From positions 2,170,001 to 2,234,000 of the forward strand of contig NZ_LT900024.1 of NCBI RefSeq assembly GCF_900182925.1: DNA of 64,000 nt. The letters run 5' to 3'. Source of the stretch: Psychrobacter sp. LV10R520-6 (GTDB lineage: Bacteria > Pseudomonadota > Gammaproteobacteria > Pseudomonadales > Moraxellaceae). The stretch's first letter is position 1, and every line of letters begins with the position of its first letter. Below the pieces are notes generated by a model that ran no database searches, was not told where the DNA came from, and saw nothing but the letters and a program-made list of their open reading frames with translations. Made by a program: the position numbers and the translations under genes. Below, piece after piece: positions 10,101-17,312 of this stretch.

Positions 10101-11372
10101 GATATCCCCTATTTTAATATGGATAACCTGTTCTGTATTATAAATGGCACTGTATAGCTCTTGGAGTTGCAGCTCAACCTGAGCAAAATCCGTCTCAGAT
10201 GAGAAGATATGTTGCTCTACATCTGTCATGATGAGCTTAGTTTGTGACGCATATAACGTCCATCCTCGCCGCTCAAGCTGCGTTTTAATTTGCTGTAAAG
10301 GCTTTAGCAAAGTATGAGGTTTATCAAGGGCAAATATTACCGTCTCAATGTCACTTAGTATGCACGGTAAAAAACGCAACGCGGTATCGGGGCTGTCAGC
10401 ACTATCATCTTTATCAGTGCTTTGCGATAAACGGCCTAGACTTGATTGAGTATGCTCGTTGCTCTGGACAAGAGCATTTAATTCAGTATAGATATCTGTC
10501 ATCAGTTTTTTGATGACGTCCTTTGATAAGGCTGCCGAATAGCCGTCAGTGACATCATTGCCAGCGAGCGACTGCCCATCTTCGACCTGAGTGTGATGCG
10601 CGCAAGCTTCTATTACACGGTCAAGCTGCGCCAGTAACGGGGCATAGTACTCAGGTAGCGGCGTCTCATTGAGCGCAAGTTCATTTAACCATCGTTCAGC
10701 TAAGTACCAAAGACGCTGCTGAACATTTATGCTAGAAGTTTGCCACAAATACTGGCTGACTTTTTCTAACACCGTTAATACAGGCGGTTGGTTAGCATTA
10801 ACCACCAGCAATTGTTGCACTTTCTGACGCCAGACCATTAATAATTGTTGATATTGCTGAGAGGTTAAAGCCCCTGTCGTTATGCTGTTCGGTAATGCCT
10901 TATTGATATTATAGACAGTATTATCTATAGCTATTGAGGTCGAATCTTTAACTGATTCTGTTACTATACCCAGCTGTGACAACGTTTGGGTAAGTTCATC
11001 AACAGCTTTCTTTACTAACGCTACGTAGTAGGTGCCTGTTCGCACATATTGTGCCAATTCGTGCTGCAATAGCTGGTGAGAAAACTGTGCCGTTCGACAG
11101 TGATCAGCACTAATATCAGCACTAATATTAGTACTAAGTTTCTCGCTATTGCCTACGCCTGCTAATAAACTCAGTTTAGTAGCTAAGCTTGCCAACAAAG
11201 GCAGATTGATCATAATTAGCGCACCACTAACCTGATGATAGTACGGTGCCATTCGTTCGTAATCAGGACTGCTAGAGCCTACTTGCCAGCCATCGGCTAC
11301 CTGTGATAGTTGCTGATTAAGCAGTGGCAATAGCCACTCAAGCGTCACCATTTCATTGGGCTGGTTTTTCAT
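4170..11372 (-). CDS. chpA: Hybrid chemosensory histidine kinase ChpA
   Basis: Giant CheA-type kinase of the Pil-Chp pathway (2400 aa; the P. aeruginosa homologue is similarly large). N-terminal ~680 residues are helical and degenerate. Then come histidine phosphotransfer domains with phosphoacceptors H707 and H941 (HTLKGSGRM), H1160 in a degenerate HTLRAASGS, and H1471 and H1648 (HTIKGGARM). A dimerisation region starts near 1780. The kinase core has an N box (HMLRNAVDHGIE, ~1973), G1 (DDGRGID, ~2020) and G2 (SGRGVGMDVV, ~2066). A CheW-like domain covers about 2105-2255. The C-terminal receiver domain has acceptor D2323 in LLDIEMPRMDG and Lys in MGKPF. Acidic Ser/Asn/Asp linkers separate the domains. 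It would phosphorylate PilG and PilH. Confidence 0.97.
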   Translation of the reverse strand: MKNQPNEMVTLEWLLPLLNQQLSQVADGWQVGSSSPDYERMAPYYHQVSGALIMINLPLLASLATKLSLLAGVGNSEKLSTNISADISADHCRTAQFSHQLLQHELAQYVRTGTYYVALVKKAVDELTQTLSQLGIVTESVKDSTSIAIDNTVYNINKALPNSITTGALTSQQYQQLLMVWRQKVQQLLVVNANQPPVLTVLEKVSQYLWQTSSINVQQRLWYLAERWLNELALNETPLPEYYAPLLAQLDRVIEACAHHTQVEDGQSLAGNDVTDGYSAALSKDVIKKLMTDIYTELNALVQSNEHTQSSLGRLSQSTDKDDSADSPDTALRFLPCILSDIETVIFALDKPHTLLKPLQQIKTQLERRGWTLYASQTKLIMTDVEQHIFSSETDFAQVELQLQELYSAIYNTEQVIHIKIGDIASLFPKSITPNSENQQTDASTNVIPSDKRLRELRITVEEVKHHFNEYIQRQQTHLLPDAKDFTKISNAFENMGLPTVCQATDSMATVFAQLTAHDIRTLNWELTQALAEGLTAIELLLDCLAQQIFDQQLLAQANKHIEKAAELLNARLQISDTANDNDTYLPKKIAATDVIRYDDSGEIAPSINQPPVDQTLVNETTISSTLDGDTTLEPNAHSLIDETDSEALLSACAQVKPDNFDMDEEIRDIFIEEATEVIADLEDFLPIWEQDAQDLTPLTEVRRGFHTLKGSGRMVGAFSISEMAWSIEDLLNHLLNKTMPISEEVVALVIQTTKRLSLLVTDFESLQAPSFDPAITILQSNNLRTNQPLNAGLATSVFIQTEADIEKSISETENDLSSEEQRAIPDHLDLVDAIDDAHRSVNNSNDVNDDTSENSGNDGVSNEQGLPVSISGLEIPAVLVPFMQETPPLPTDANDADPDIKEIFIEEAHEVLAEIVPLYEQWQQKPADLTNLADIRRGFHTLKGSGRMVGANYTAALAWSIENMLKRTLDHSITVSADIRQLIADVLTAYPALMATFESDSRDYPAAVPLWIACADAYSKQYGDEFSYSALRDKLLNTSQQQPTNNWVVPSDSHMNVRSIDRGNSSTIGSSAFDNSDTDSVDINNSDHVDSMLQTIYSVNEIMAEAPVVLTPQSEEEQAFCEIFIEEAEELLQDINDFVGAHQDQAHIEVSDEIVRAFHTLRAASGSNALAAISDVSATIEQSLEQLQQQDTLMSAQHLQALTQSVELIDGYLSNYKQNLQQQNLSGEDNQSQQDLASLQAMLGESDDTINVADSHLSISQLLDKNIDELLDAEWQLNAALSYSDLEHVQTYIQQQILQIKYLAAKVLESPKFTSILSALGGAYAYLNKHPQQARNADIQTTLLAGHAQLVGLFDALAGSMSLKVNEQVIEELHGLSHNDDSYYNNDSYNDNSSDEFDTDEDVTDSSVNNVKVTPAPEFQLESIDTDAELLEIFLEEAQELDTAIAESFSKWRADITNTKTLKILQRHLHTIKGGARMAGIRSIGDMTHEAESIYEAFVEDRRVPTAQWLAIMQIVQDTLSLQITHILNYQTSFFAPELIEQLRQFEQTDTLPATVTLILPAPHKRVGTEPQSVADESDRGIDKAPDSLSLDRLIKESWSNGLPDPDILEVFLEEAQELTNRNKYLQQFLNNVSDTVALQSLQRDLHTIKGGARMVAANGIADLAHEMETVYEDLASRRRPATKKILELLVTCHDWLADAVFILEQQVNPPTPTLLIDALEQFVKNPDSLIQIPNESLQAQRTTILTAKAKQKSEHIEEDISEMPPMTGNFTEQEQSAGSNEMIRISGGLIEHMINLSGESAINRARIDMGMSSLTNSIEDMGTTVQRLADQLRRMEIELEAQILSQIDEELISHEGFDPLEMDQYSSLNQLSKSLTESASDLIDINSTLLEKTRDSESLLLQLSRTQTELQDGLMNSRMVPFTHLTPRLERVVRQTANELNKSVELTIINADDEMDRTILERITSPLEHMLRNAVDHGIENTPTRLKAGKDRSGHITLEVLREGSEIVINLSDDGRGIDVEAVRDKAISQGLIDVEDTSLTDIDIMQYIFNAGLSTTEQVTQISGRGVGMDVVISEIRQLGGVVSVMSEPEQGSRFIIRLPLTVAVSDALVVRAADRYYAIPLVQIERVVRINPEKLYDYYQSGEGTLRLEGADYRVRYLNEILSGNKLNELMVNTNTNTNTSLPLILIKNRTGQNIALQVDQIAGSRIEVVVKPLGRQLAHLAGISAATIMGDGSVMLILDLITLMRNAPALKDVPQSPNSERSRSKSQPTILVVDDSVTVRKVTSHFLERQGINVALAKDGIDAIEILQETTPDLILLDIEMPRMDGFEVAIQVRHNKRLQHIPIIMITSRTGEKHRERALEIGVNDYMGKPFQEQELLNKIQRLLGKQVSLTYEG
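4821..4844. repeat. (GGTATT)4 hexanucleotide microsatellite inside chpA
   Basis: Four exact copies of GGTATT. On the coding (minus) strand they encode an Asn-Thr repeat in the CheW-like domain near residue 2180. Because the unit is six bases, copy-number change would not shift the frame. Confidence 0.85.
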
Positions 11373-11402
11373 AGGTTAATCCTAACTCGTCTAGACACTA
11401 AT

Positions 11403-12305
11403 TTAGGCACTAATTTTTTGCCACGCATTAATCTGTGGGTGCGCAATACGGCGCATGTTCGAAGGACGCCAAAACAACGCCTCACCTGGAGCTAATATAA
11501 TATAACCACCTAACACACACTGCGCTGACAATCGGGTCAAAATATCACGTTGATCAAATTTGCGAAAATATAACAGCATATTCTGGCAGATAATCACCTG
11601 TTGTAGAGACGGTGTGGCCAACTCTTGAGTAAAAATATTGTGCCAAGTAAAGCTGACATGCTGTTGTAACGTTGCCGCAATTTGCCATTGCGGCTGAATG
11701 GTTTTTGACGTTTGATTAATCGTAGACAAATCATAAAGATTTGGTTTGCAAGCTGCATGTTCAGGCGATAAAGGTTGAATAAACTGCTGGCAATCCTGCG
11801 GGATTAAGTGCCGCTGCCGGTCATCATAACGTCCCAAGCGCGCTTTGGTCAGAGCTCGCTGGCTGACATCAGTACCCAATATGGCATAATTTGTCATCTG
11901 CTTCGAGGCTAGACTCATGGCAAGCGTCCAAACCTCCTGACCGTGAGCGCAACCAACGCTCCAAATACGAAATAAGTTATCAGTATTGAGACCGTTCAAA
12001 TGAGCTTGCTGCTGATATTGTAATGCGCGTTCTGTGACGAACTGTATTGAAGGTATATGCCGAAAAAAACGACTTTCGGGAATGAGTACGGCATCCAATA
12101 ATTTCTGACGCAGCTCACTATTAAACGGTAATGCAGTCCATAGTTGCGCAACTGTCAATTGATGTACCGCTGCTGTGTGATCAACGGCATTCACTAACCA
12201 CTGTAATTGCATATCTGGTAAAACAAAGCCAATCTCTTGCTCTATATAACATCGCCATTGCTGCGCATTTAAGAAGTCTTCTTTCACTAAAACAGTTACC
12301 GCCAT
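11403..12305 (-). CDS. pilK: CheR-type protein-glutamate methyltransferase PilK
   Basis: Methylates glutamates of the receptor PilJ using S-adenosylmethionine. The 300-aa protein has the CheR alpha N-terminal domain (about 10-85), an ESRFFRH segment at ~97-103, and the SAM-binding motif WSVGCAHGQEVWTLA near 135-149; IICQNMLLYF near 245 replaces the more usual CRNVLIYF. Length is close to typical CheR (270-290 aa). It lies between pilJ and chpA, 30 bases upstream of chpA, exactly as in the P. aeruginosa cluster. A 227-bp spacer separates it from pilJ, and no strong ribosome binding site is seen before the ATG. Confidence 0.92.
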   Translation of the reverse strand: MAVTVLVKEDFLNAQQWRCYIEQEIGFVLPDMQLQWLVNAVDHTAAVHQLTVAQLWTALPFNSELRQKLLDAVLIPESRFFRHIPSIQFVTERALQYQQQAHLNGLNTDNLFRIWSVGCAHGQEVWTLAMSLASKQMTNYAILGTDVSQRALTKARLGRYDDRQRHLIPQDCQQFIQPLSPEHAACKPNLYDLSTINQTSKTIQPQWQIAATLQQHVSFTWHNIFTQELATPSLQQVIICQNMLLYFRKFDQRDILTRLSAQCVLGGYIILAPGEALFWRPSNMRRIAHPQINAWQKISA

Positions 12306-12532
12306 AGATCTAGTTTTAGCCTTGCTTATCGCTCTGATATTTTACTGAGTACGATTATTCACATGACCTGCTGTTGTTATTACAGTCGCACGCTACAATG
12401 ACTAGCGCCGCGCTTTAAGTAGTAGCTCAATACAAAAAACCACACTTTGTTAATAGCGATTGAGTAAAAGTAAACGATAGGATTTAAGGTCGCTCGTTTA
12501 TTTTTACTCAATTTTTATTATTAGCACTGGTG

Positions 12533-14011
12533 TTAAGTACTCGATACATTTGACAGACTTTTCATCTCAAAACTATCATGATCACTATCCAAATCATAAT
12601 TACTATTTAAGTCATGATCATTGTTTAGGTCATGATCATGATCTAATTGTTCATCATCATTAGATACTTTAAAGCCCGTTACCGATTCTTGTAGTGCTGC
12701 TGCCATTTCGCTCAGCTCACCAATAGAGCGCGCCGTTGCCATCGTACCGGACGAAGTTTGCGAGGTAATATCTTGAATAATATTCATAGTATGAGAGATG
12801 TGCCCGGCAGAGTCAGCTTGCTGCTGCGCGGCGTTTGAGATGCTTTGAATCAAATCGGCCAAAGTGTTAGAAACACTTTGCACTTCCTCTAGTGCTTCAC
12901 CAGCATCTTTTGCTAAGCGCGCACCGCGGACGACTTCAGAGGTAGTGGACTCCATCGACATGACCGCCTCATTGGTATCTGCCTGGATGGTCTTCACCAA
13001 AGTTTCGATCTGCTTGGTCGCATTGGCTGAACGCTCAGCGAGACGTTGAACCTCATCAGCAACTACCGCGAATCCTCGACCCGCCTCGCCTGCCATCGAT
13101 GCCTGAATAGCGGCGTTCAATGCCAAAACGTTGGTCTGATCAGCAATATCATTAATCAAGCCAACGATATCACCAATCTCTTGAGAGGATTCACCAAGGC
13201 GTTTGATACGCTTTGAGGTTTCTTGAATTTGATCACGAATGACGTTCATACCTTCAATCGAGCGCTGTACGACTTCTGCCCCATTATAAGAGATAGCAAC
13301 TGAGCGCTGAGCAACCGTTGCGGACTCCGTGGCGTTATTCGAAACTTGGTCAATCGATACCGTCATCTCATTAATCGCGGCTGACACACCAGCGATTTCT
13401 TGCGCTTGGTGCTCAGATGCTTCAGCAAGCTCAACGGCGTTCATCTGCGTTTGCTCTGAGGATTGTGAGACACGGTCAGCGGTACTGTTAATAACCAATA
13501 CCAGCTGACGTAATTGGTCAATCGCAAAGTTCACTGAGTCAGCAATTGCCCCAGTAAAATCTTCTGATACCGTCGCATTAACAGTCAAGTCACCTTCTGC
13601 CAAATCTCCTAGCTCATCAAGTAAGCGTAAAATCGCTATCTGGTTACGTTCGTTTTCTTCCTGAATCTGGCGAGCACGTTCAGACTCTGCATCTGCTTCT
13701 TGCCGGCGACGCAAGGTTTCTTTTTCAATAAGTAAGCGTTCCTTTCCACCGCGATTTTTTAGTAGCTGGTATAAGGCAAATAAGGTACCCAGTACCCCTA
13801 ACACGAATACAATCATTGGCAATACTATTGATTGATTGAAATCGTTCAAGTATTGACTCAATGATGATAATGAGTTGATTAACCAAACCAAGCAGGCCAC
13901 ACTCACTAAGGCAAAAAACCCTAATAAAACCTTCCATTTATTATTGGAATCTTTAACATCTGGCGTTTTTTTGACCGTGCCAGCTACAGGGTTTTTCATA
14001 ACTTCACTCAT
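12533..14011 (-). CDS. pilJ: Methyl-accepting chemotaxis receptor PilJ, short form
   Basis: Receptor of the Pil-Chp array. I chose the ATG at 14011 because GGAAGGA lies about 9 bases before it; an in-frame upstream ATG at 14041 has no such site. The resulting 492-aa protein has two close membrane segments (about residues 26-45 and 63-84) with only ~17 residues between them, a HAMP-like segment ([14 protein letters not shown]), and a full cytoplasmic signalling domain with the hairpin tip around [18 protein letters not shown] and [19 protein letters not shown]. PilJ of P. aeruginosa is about 680 aa with a periplasmic sensing domain, absent here. The C-terminus is an Asp/His/Asn repeat tail. 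Confidence 0.9.
   Translation of the reverse strand: MSEVMKNPVAGTVKKTPDVKDSNNKWKVLLGFFALVSVACLVWLINSLSSLSQYLNDFNQSIVLPMIVFVLGVLGTLFALYQLLKNRGGKERLLIEKETLRRRQEADAESERARQIQEENERNQIAILRLLDELGDLAEGDLTVNATVSEDFTGAIADSVNFAIDQLRQLVLVINSTADRVSQSSEQTQMNAVELAEASEHQAQEIAGVSAAINEMTVSIDQVSNNATESATVAQRSVAISYNGAEVVQRSIEGMNVIRDQIQETSKRIKRLGESSQEIGDIVGLINDIADQTNVLALNAAIQASMAGEAGRGFAVVADEVQRLAERSANATKQIETLVKTIQADTNEAVMSMESTTSEVVRGARLAKDAGEALEEVQSVSNTLADLIQSISNAAQQQADSAGHISHTMNIIQDITSQTSSGTMATARSIGELSEMAAALQESVTGFKVSNDDEQLDHDHDLNNDHDLNSNYDLDSDHDSFEMKSLSNVSST
12575..12655. repeat. Imperfect repeats encoding the Asp/His/Asn-rich tail of PilJ
   Basis: Several copies of a CATGATCA/TCATGATC-type unit, often followed by a TTTAAGT/TTTAGGT spacer, encode residues such as [18 protein letters not shown]. 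The unit is short and imperfect. It may be a length-variable tail beyond the signalling domain. Confidence 0.6.
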
Positions 14012-14212
14012 CGTGCATATTCCTTCCAAACAGTGGTCCAAGTCGTCTCTTGACTGACTTTATCAATCACTGTTATACCAATAACAGCCATCAGCAAAGC
14101 CTTTATGAATACTGACATACAGCAGTATCATGTCAGTCGTTACTACTTTGTCATAATTCTATTTGTCATTGATTTAGCAGACAAATTTTTTATTATAGTT
14201 TATTACAAATAG

Positions 14213-14743
14213 TTATATCGCAGCATCAATATAGCGCGAGTCTTGCGCCAGTAAACTGGGCATAAAAACAAACCAATCTTGCTCGTCTTTAAAGAACTTA
14301 CCGTGATTATAAGGGGCAAATGGTGACTTACTATCAATAGCTTCTGATCGGTACTGACTTCGATTAAAATGCTCAATACCCAGCACTTGATCTACGAGTA
14401 TTCCTGAAAAAACGCTATCATGATCGATAACAATCACTTTGCGCTGACTCATTTGCGACAAACGACTAGGAACATGCAAAAACTGAGACAGATCCGTCAA
14501 CGGTAATAAACGTCCACGAATATTAGCAATACCTAGCATCCAGGGCTGGACTAGGGGCATACTGGTATATTCAGGCATCGTCAGCACCTCTGACACTTCA
14601 CCCATAGGGGCAACCAGTCGCTGCCCGCCAATCTCAAATACAATACCTTGCCAGTCGGATTCTTGCCCGCCTTGGCGACCATTTTTGCGCGCGCGTGCCA
14701 TGTCCGCTAAGCGCAGAAGCTCAATAAATCCTCTGGAAGCCAC
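14213..14743 (-). CDS. pilI: CheW-like adaptor PilI
   Basis: Couples the receptor PilJ to the kinase ChpA. The 176-aa protein has a CheW fold: WQGIVFEIGGQRLVAPMGEVSEVL (first sheets, ~30-53), MPLVQPWMLGIANIRGRLLPLTDL (~60-85, the conserved G-xxN-xRG segment) and KVIVIDHDSVFSGILVDQVLGIEHF (~104-128). The start is GTG at 14743; GGAG sits about 7 bases upstream, inside the end of pilH, and the pilH stop lies only 3 bases away, so the two are coupled. Length is normal for PilI. Confidence 0.93.
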   Translation of the reverse strand: MASRGFIELLRLADMARARKNGRQGGQESDWQGIVFEIGGQRLVAPMGEVSEVLTMPEYTSMPLVQPWMLGIANIRGRLLPLTDLSQFLHVPSRLSQMSQRKVIVIDHDSVFSGILVDQVLGIEHFNRSQYRSEAIDSKSPFAPYNHGKFFKDEQDWFVFMPSLLAQDSRYIDAAI

Positions 14744-14746
14744 AAG

Positions 14747-15109
14747 TTACTCCATTACTTTACGAATAATGTTAATCAACCCTATCTCGTCAACCGGTTT
14801 AGACACATACTCTTTAGCGCCTTGACGCTTACCCCAAACCCGATCAGTTTCTTGATTCTTGGTACTGATCATGATGACGGGAATATGAGCGGTGGTCTTA
14901 CCACGTGTTATTTTACGAGTGGCATGAAAACCATTCATCTCCGGCATAACCACATCCATCAAAATGATGTCTGGCAAATGTTCAGCTGCCATCTGACAAC
15001 CTTGTTCACCATTGATTGCCTCTAACACTTGATAATTATTCTTCGCAAGCATGTCGCGAAATTTCGCCATCTCAGATGGCGAATCGTCAATGACTAAAAC
15101 AGTAGTCAT
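14747..15109 (-). CDS. pilH: Response regulator PilH
   Basis: Single-domain CheY-like receiver (120 aa). The acidic pocket D8/D9, phosphoacceptor D52 in IILMDVVMPEMNG, a Ser/Thr in MIST and Lys in YVSKPVD are all present. In the Pil-Chp pathway PilH acts with PilG on pilus retraction and serves as a phosphate sink. AAAGGAA lies about 8 bases before the ATG. Upstream, where pilG would normally adjoin, sits a mobile element, so transcription of pilH and downstream genes must either read through it or start within or beside it. Confidence 0.94.
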   Translation of the reverse strand: MTTVLVIDDSPSEMAKFRDMLAKNNYQVLEAINGEQGCQMAAEHLPDIILMDVVMPEMNGFHATRKITRGKTTAHIPVIMISTKNQETDRVWGKRQGAKEYVSKPVDEIGLINIIRKVME

Positions 15110-15260
15110 GGGTATTTCCTTTATTTTTAAAGATATCCGTCAGGATGTGTAGTATGAACTACCCACCACCTTAGAGGTAGGGGTTTCTTAGGTAATACCC
15201 ATACTTGATACGATATTCTGTATCAGAGGTTAGACAAATTCACTAAGCTAACCCTGTCGC
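15110..15260 (-). ncRNA. Predicted TnpB guide RNA (omega/reRNA) scaffold region
   Basis: In characterised IS200/IS605 elements the TnpB guide RNA is encoded by the 3' end of tnpB and the right end of the element, with the guide taken from the flanking DNA. Here that region contains the right-end hairpin (15159-15183). The guide would then read into the sequence just before pilH. The RNA itself cannot be seen; this is inferred from family knowledge and position, and the limits are approximate. Confidence 0.45.
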
Positions 15261-16394
15261 ACCGACAGTTTTGAGCGTTACCAGTGTCAATCCTTGATTT
15301 AGGATGTTGATACTGGCATTGATATCTCTATCGTTATTTCGCAAGCAGCAAGGGCAAACCCATGATCTCAATGACAAGGGTAATTCATCCTTGCTAAGCA
15401 AATGACCACAGCCTGAGCAGGTTTTAGAGGATGGATACCATCGGTCTATTTTGACAAGCTCTTTACCATACCATTCTGCTTTATAGGCAAGCATGGTGGT
15501 AAAAGTAGACCATGAGCTGTCTAATATGGCTTTTGCAAGTTTACGGTTCTTAACCATGCCTTTTACGTTCAAATCCTCAATGGCAATAACATCGTGGTTT
15601 TTGATGATATTGAATGAGAGCTTGTGTAGGAAGTCTTTGCGGGTGTTGGTGATTTTCTCGTAAACCTTGGCAACTTTTAGGCGCTGCTTTTGGTAATTAC
15701 GGCTTTCAGACAGCTTGCGCTGCTGAGTTTTAGCAACCAACCTGCGTTTGGCTAGTATCTTTTGTTCGCGCCCTAATTTATCTTGCAACCTCGATAAAAA
15801 CTTAGGGTTAGCAACTTTACTCCCGTCCGATAGGACGATAAAGTCTGTTACTCCTAAATCAATGCCGATATTTGATTGAGTTTTAGGCATGTCATCAACC
15901 ACTGTTTCAACCAATAAGCTGACGTAGTATTTACCCGATGGGCTTTTGCTGATGGTGGCACTTTTAATCAATCCATTGATAGAACGGTGTATCTTCGCCT
16001 TGATGTGACCAATTTTAGGCAACTTAACGGTGTTGTTTGTGACCGCTACCGTACCTTTTTGATTGTTGGTGGTGTAACTGTCTTTTAAGCCTTTTTTCTT
16101 GAATTTAGGAAAGCCTGAGCCTTGTTTGAAGAATTTATTATAAGTACTGCGTAGGTTTTGCTGGACATTAGCCAGAGCCAAACTATCCACCTCTTTTAGC
16201 CATTCAAACTCAGTCTTGTACTGAGCTGGGGTGTTTTTTAGTTCGGTTTTGGTTTCTTTGTAATACTCAATCTTATCATTAAGCATCCTATTCCAAATAA
16301 AGCGCGTACAACCAAATGACTTAGCAAAGAATATTTGCTGTCCATCGGTTGGGTACAGTCTGCACTTATAGGCTTTAAGGATTTGCTTGGTCAT
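15243..16394 (-). CDS. tnpB: RNA-guided endonuclease TnpB (OrfB of IS200/IS605 family)
   Basis: TnpB is an RNA-guided DNA nuclease, ancestor of Cas12, that keeps the element in place by cutting donor sites lacking it. The 383-aa protein has the N-terminal OrfB helix-turn-helix (CRLYPTDGQQ..F), and a RuvC-like nuclease with D179 (GIDLGVTD), E273 (AIEDLNV) and D357 (RDINAS). A Cys4 zinc finger (CSGCG...CPCC) lies between E273 and D357. All catalytic residues are present and there is no frameshift, so it is probably functional. The ATG overlaps the tnpA stop by one base (TAATG). Its guide RNA would be produced from the 3' end and the right-end hairpin. Confidence 0.92.
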   Translation of the reverse strand: MTKQILKAYKCRLYPTDGQQIFFAKSFGCTRFIWNRMLNDKIEYYKETKTELKNTPAQYKTEFEWLKEVDSLALANVQQNLRSTYNKFFKQGSGFPKFKKKGLKDSYTTNNQKGTVAVTNNTVKLPKIGHIKAKIHRSINGLIKSATISKSPSGKYYVSLLVETVVDDMPKTQSNIGIDLGVTDFIVLSDGSKVANPKFLSRLQDKLGREQKILAKRRLVAKTQQRKLSESRNYQKQRLKVAKVYEKITNTRKDFLHKLSFNIIKNHDVIAIEDLNVKGMVKNRKLAKAILDSSWSTFTTMLAYKAEWYGKELVKIDRWYPSSKTCSGCGHLLSKDELPLSLRSWVCPCCLRNNDRDINASINILNQGLTLVTLKTVGATGLA

Positions 16395-16789
16395 TATTTT
16401 CCCTGATCTATAATATATTGCTTAATTACGTCAAGAGGTGCGCCCCCTGTCGTAATCAAACAAAATGATTGTGACCAAAATTTATCTTCCCAAAGTGTTT
16501 CTTTGATTTGAGGAAATTCTTTTTTGAGTAAGCGACTGCTTGCTGATTTGTAAGTATTAATAAACTTACTGATCTCGCTCTTGGGATGGGCTTTGAATAA
16601 AATATGAACATGATCTTTATCGTGATTCCACTCAATGACCTCAAGTTTATAGTCAGGGGCGATACGCTCAAATATTGCTTTAGCTCTATCTGATACAGCG
16701 TCATCAAAAACCTCTCTGCGATACTTAGTAACCAGTATTAGGTGATAGTTTAGCAAAAATACTGAGTGTGAATTATTATCTAAGAGCAT
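16394..16789 (-). CDS. tnpA: IS200-type Y1 transposase TnpA
   Basis: Small HUH-class tyrosine transposase that moves the element as single-stranded DNA. The 131-aa protein has the HxH metal site in KDHVHILFKAHP, the conserved LVTKYRREVFD segment near the N-terminus and the catalytic Tyr125 in VIKQYIIDQ close to the C-terminus. Length is normal (130-155 aa). It directly precedes tnpB and overlaps it by one base, the arrangement seen in IS605-type elements in the same-strand configuration. No frameshift is seen. Confidence 0.93.
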   Translation of the reverse strand: MLLDNNSHSVFLLNYHLILVTKYRREVFDDAVSDRAKAIFERIAPDYKLEVIEWNHDKDHVHILFKAHPKSEISKFINTYKSASSRLLKKEFPQIKETLWEDKFWSQSFCLITTGGAPLDVIKQYIIDQGK

Positions 16790-16905
16790 TTGTTATCAAC
16801 ACCTTTAATATTTTAGACTGAATCCTATAACACTAACAATTTATTTGGATTTAGTCAATAACGCCTTCATCCCACTACCTAAGAGGTAGGGGATTTCTGC
16901 GCGAG

Positions 16906-17279
16906 GTTTGTTAAAACGCCTTGGTATCAGCAAAAAAAAAGACCTTGGAGCATCCAAAAGCTTGCCCAGTAAAGAGAGCTGACTATCTAAGCAAACTTAA
17001 CGACTTCCTTGCTCAAGGTTTTGCTATCGTATACATGGATGAGAGCGGTTTTGAAAATGAAACCCTGCGTCCTTTTGGTTATGCACCTATCGGCATTCTT
17101 CGCATTGATAGCTATAGCTGGCAAGCCAAAAGTAGAACCAATGTCATTGGTGCGTTATATGACAAAACCCTATTGAGAAAAAGTGGGCACAGGCTAAGTT
17201 TCTACGACAAGGTTGGATGGAGAATGATTTAAATAAACTGTTCCATGATATGAGATGTACTAATTTTATTATGGATTGA
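16906..17279 (+). pseudogene. IS630-family transposase relic with internal deletion
   Basis: The first frame (to about 17166) contains KKTLEHPKA, VYMDESGFENETLRPFGYAP and SRTNVIGALYDK, all typical of the IS630/Tc1-mariner DDE transposase around the second half of the catalytic domain. The next frame (17166-17279) then continues NPIEKKWAQAKFLR and runs to a TGA, which is the C-terminus of the same family. The middle (around 60-70 residues with the second Asp) is missing and the junction changes frame near AAAACCCT. The N-terminus is cut by the IS200/IS605 element. The gene cannot be active. It lies on the strand opposite to the pil genes. Confidence 0.82.
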
Positions 17280-17280
17280 C

Positions 17281-17310
17281 TATATCTATATCTATATCTA
17301 TATCTATATC
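17281..17310. repeat. (TATATC)5 hexanucleotide microsatellite next to the pilG stop
   Basis: Five exact copies of TATATC, ending three bases before the pilG stop codon complement at 17313-17315. It lies between the transposase relic and pilG. Length changes could alter the 3' end context of pilG but not its protein. Confidence 0.88.
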
Positions 17311-17312
17311 TA

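Larger units (their letters stand above)
15150..16905 (-). mobile_element. IS200/IS605-family element (tnpA + tnpB) between pilG and pilH
   Basis: The element carries tnpA and tnpB on the minus strand and has no terminal inverted repeats, as expected for this family. Each end has a similar subterminal hairpin: 16871-16892 at the left end (stem CTACCT/AGGTAG) and 15159-15183 at the right end (CCACCT/AGGTAG, with the same GAGGTAGGGG flank). Exact tips cannot be fixed by eye, so the coordinates are approximate by perhaps 15 bases. Both proteins appear complete, so the element may be active. The right end lies roughly 40 bases before the pilH start. Confidence 0.8.
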
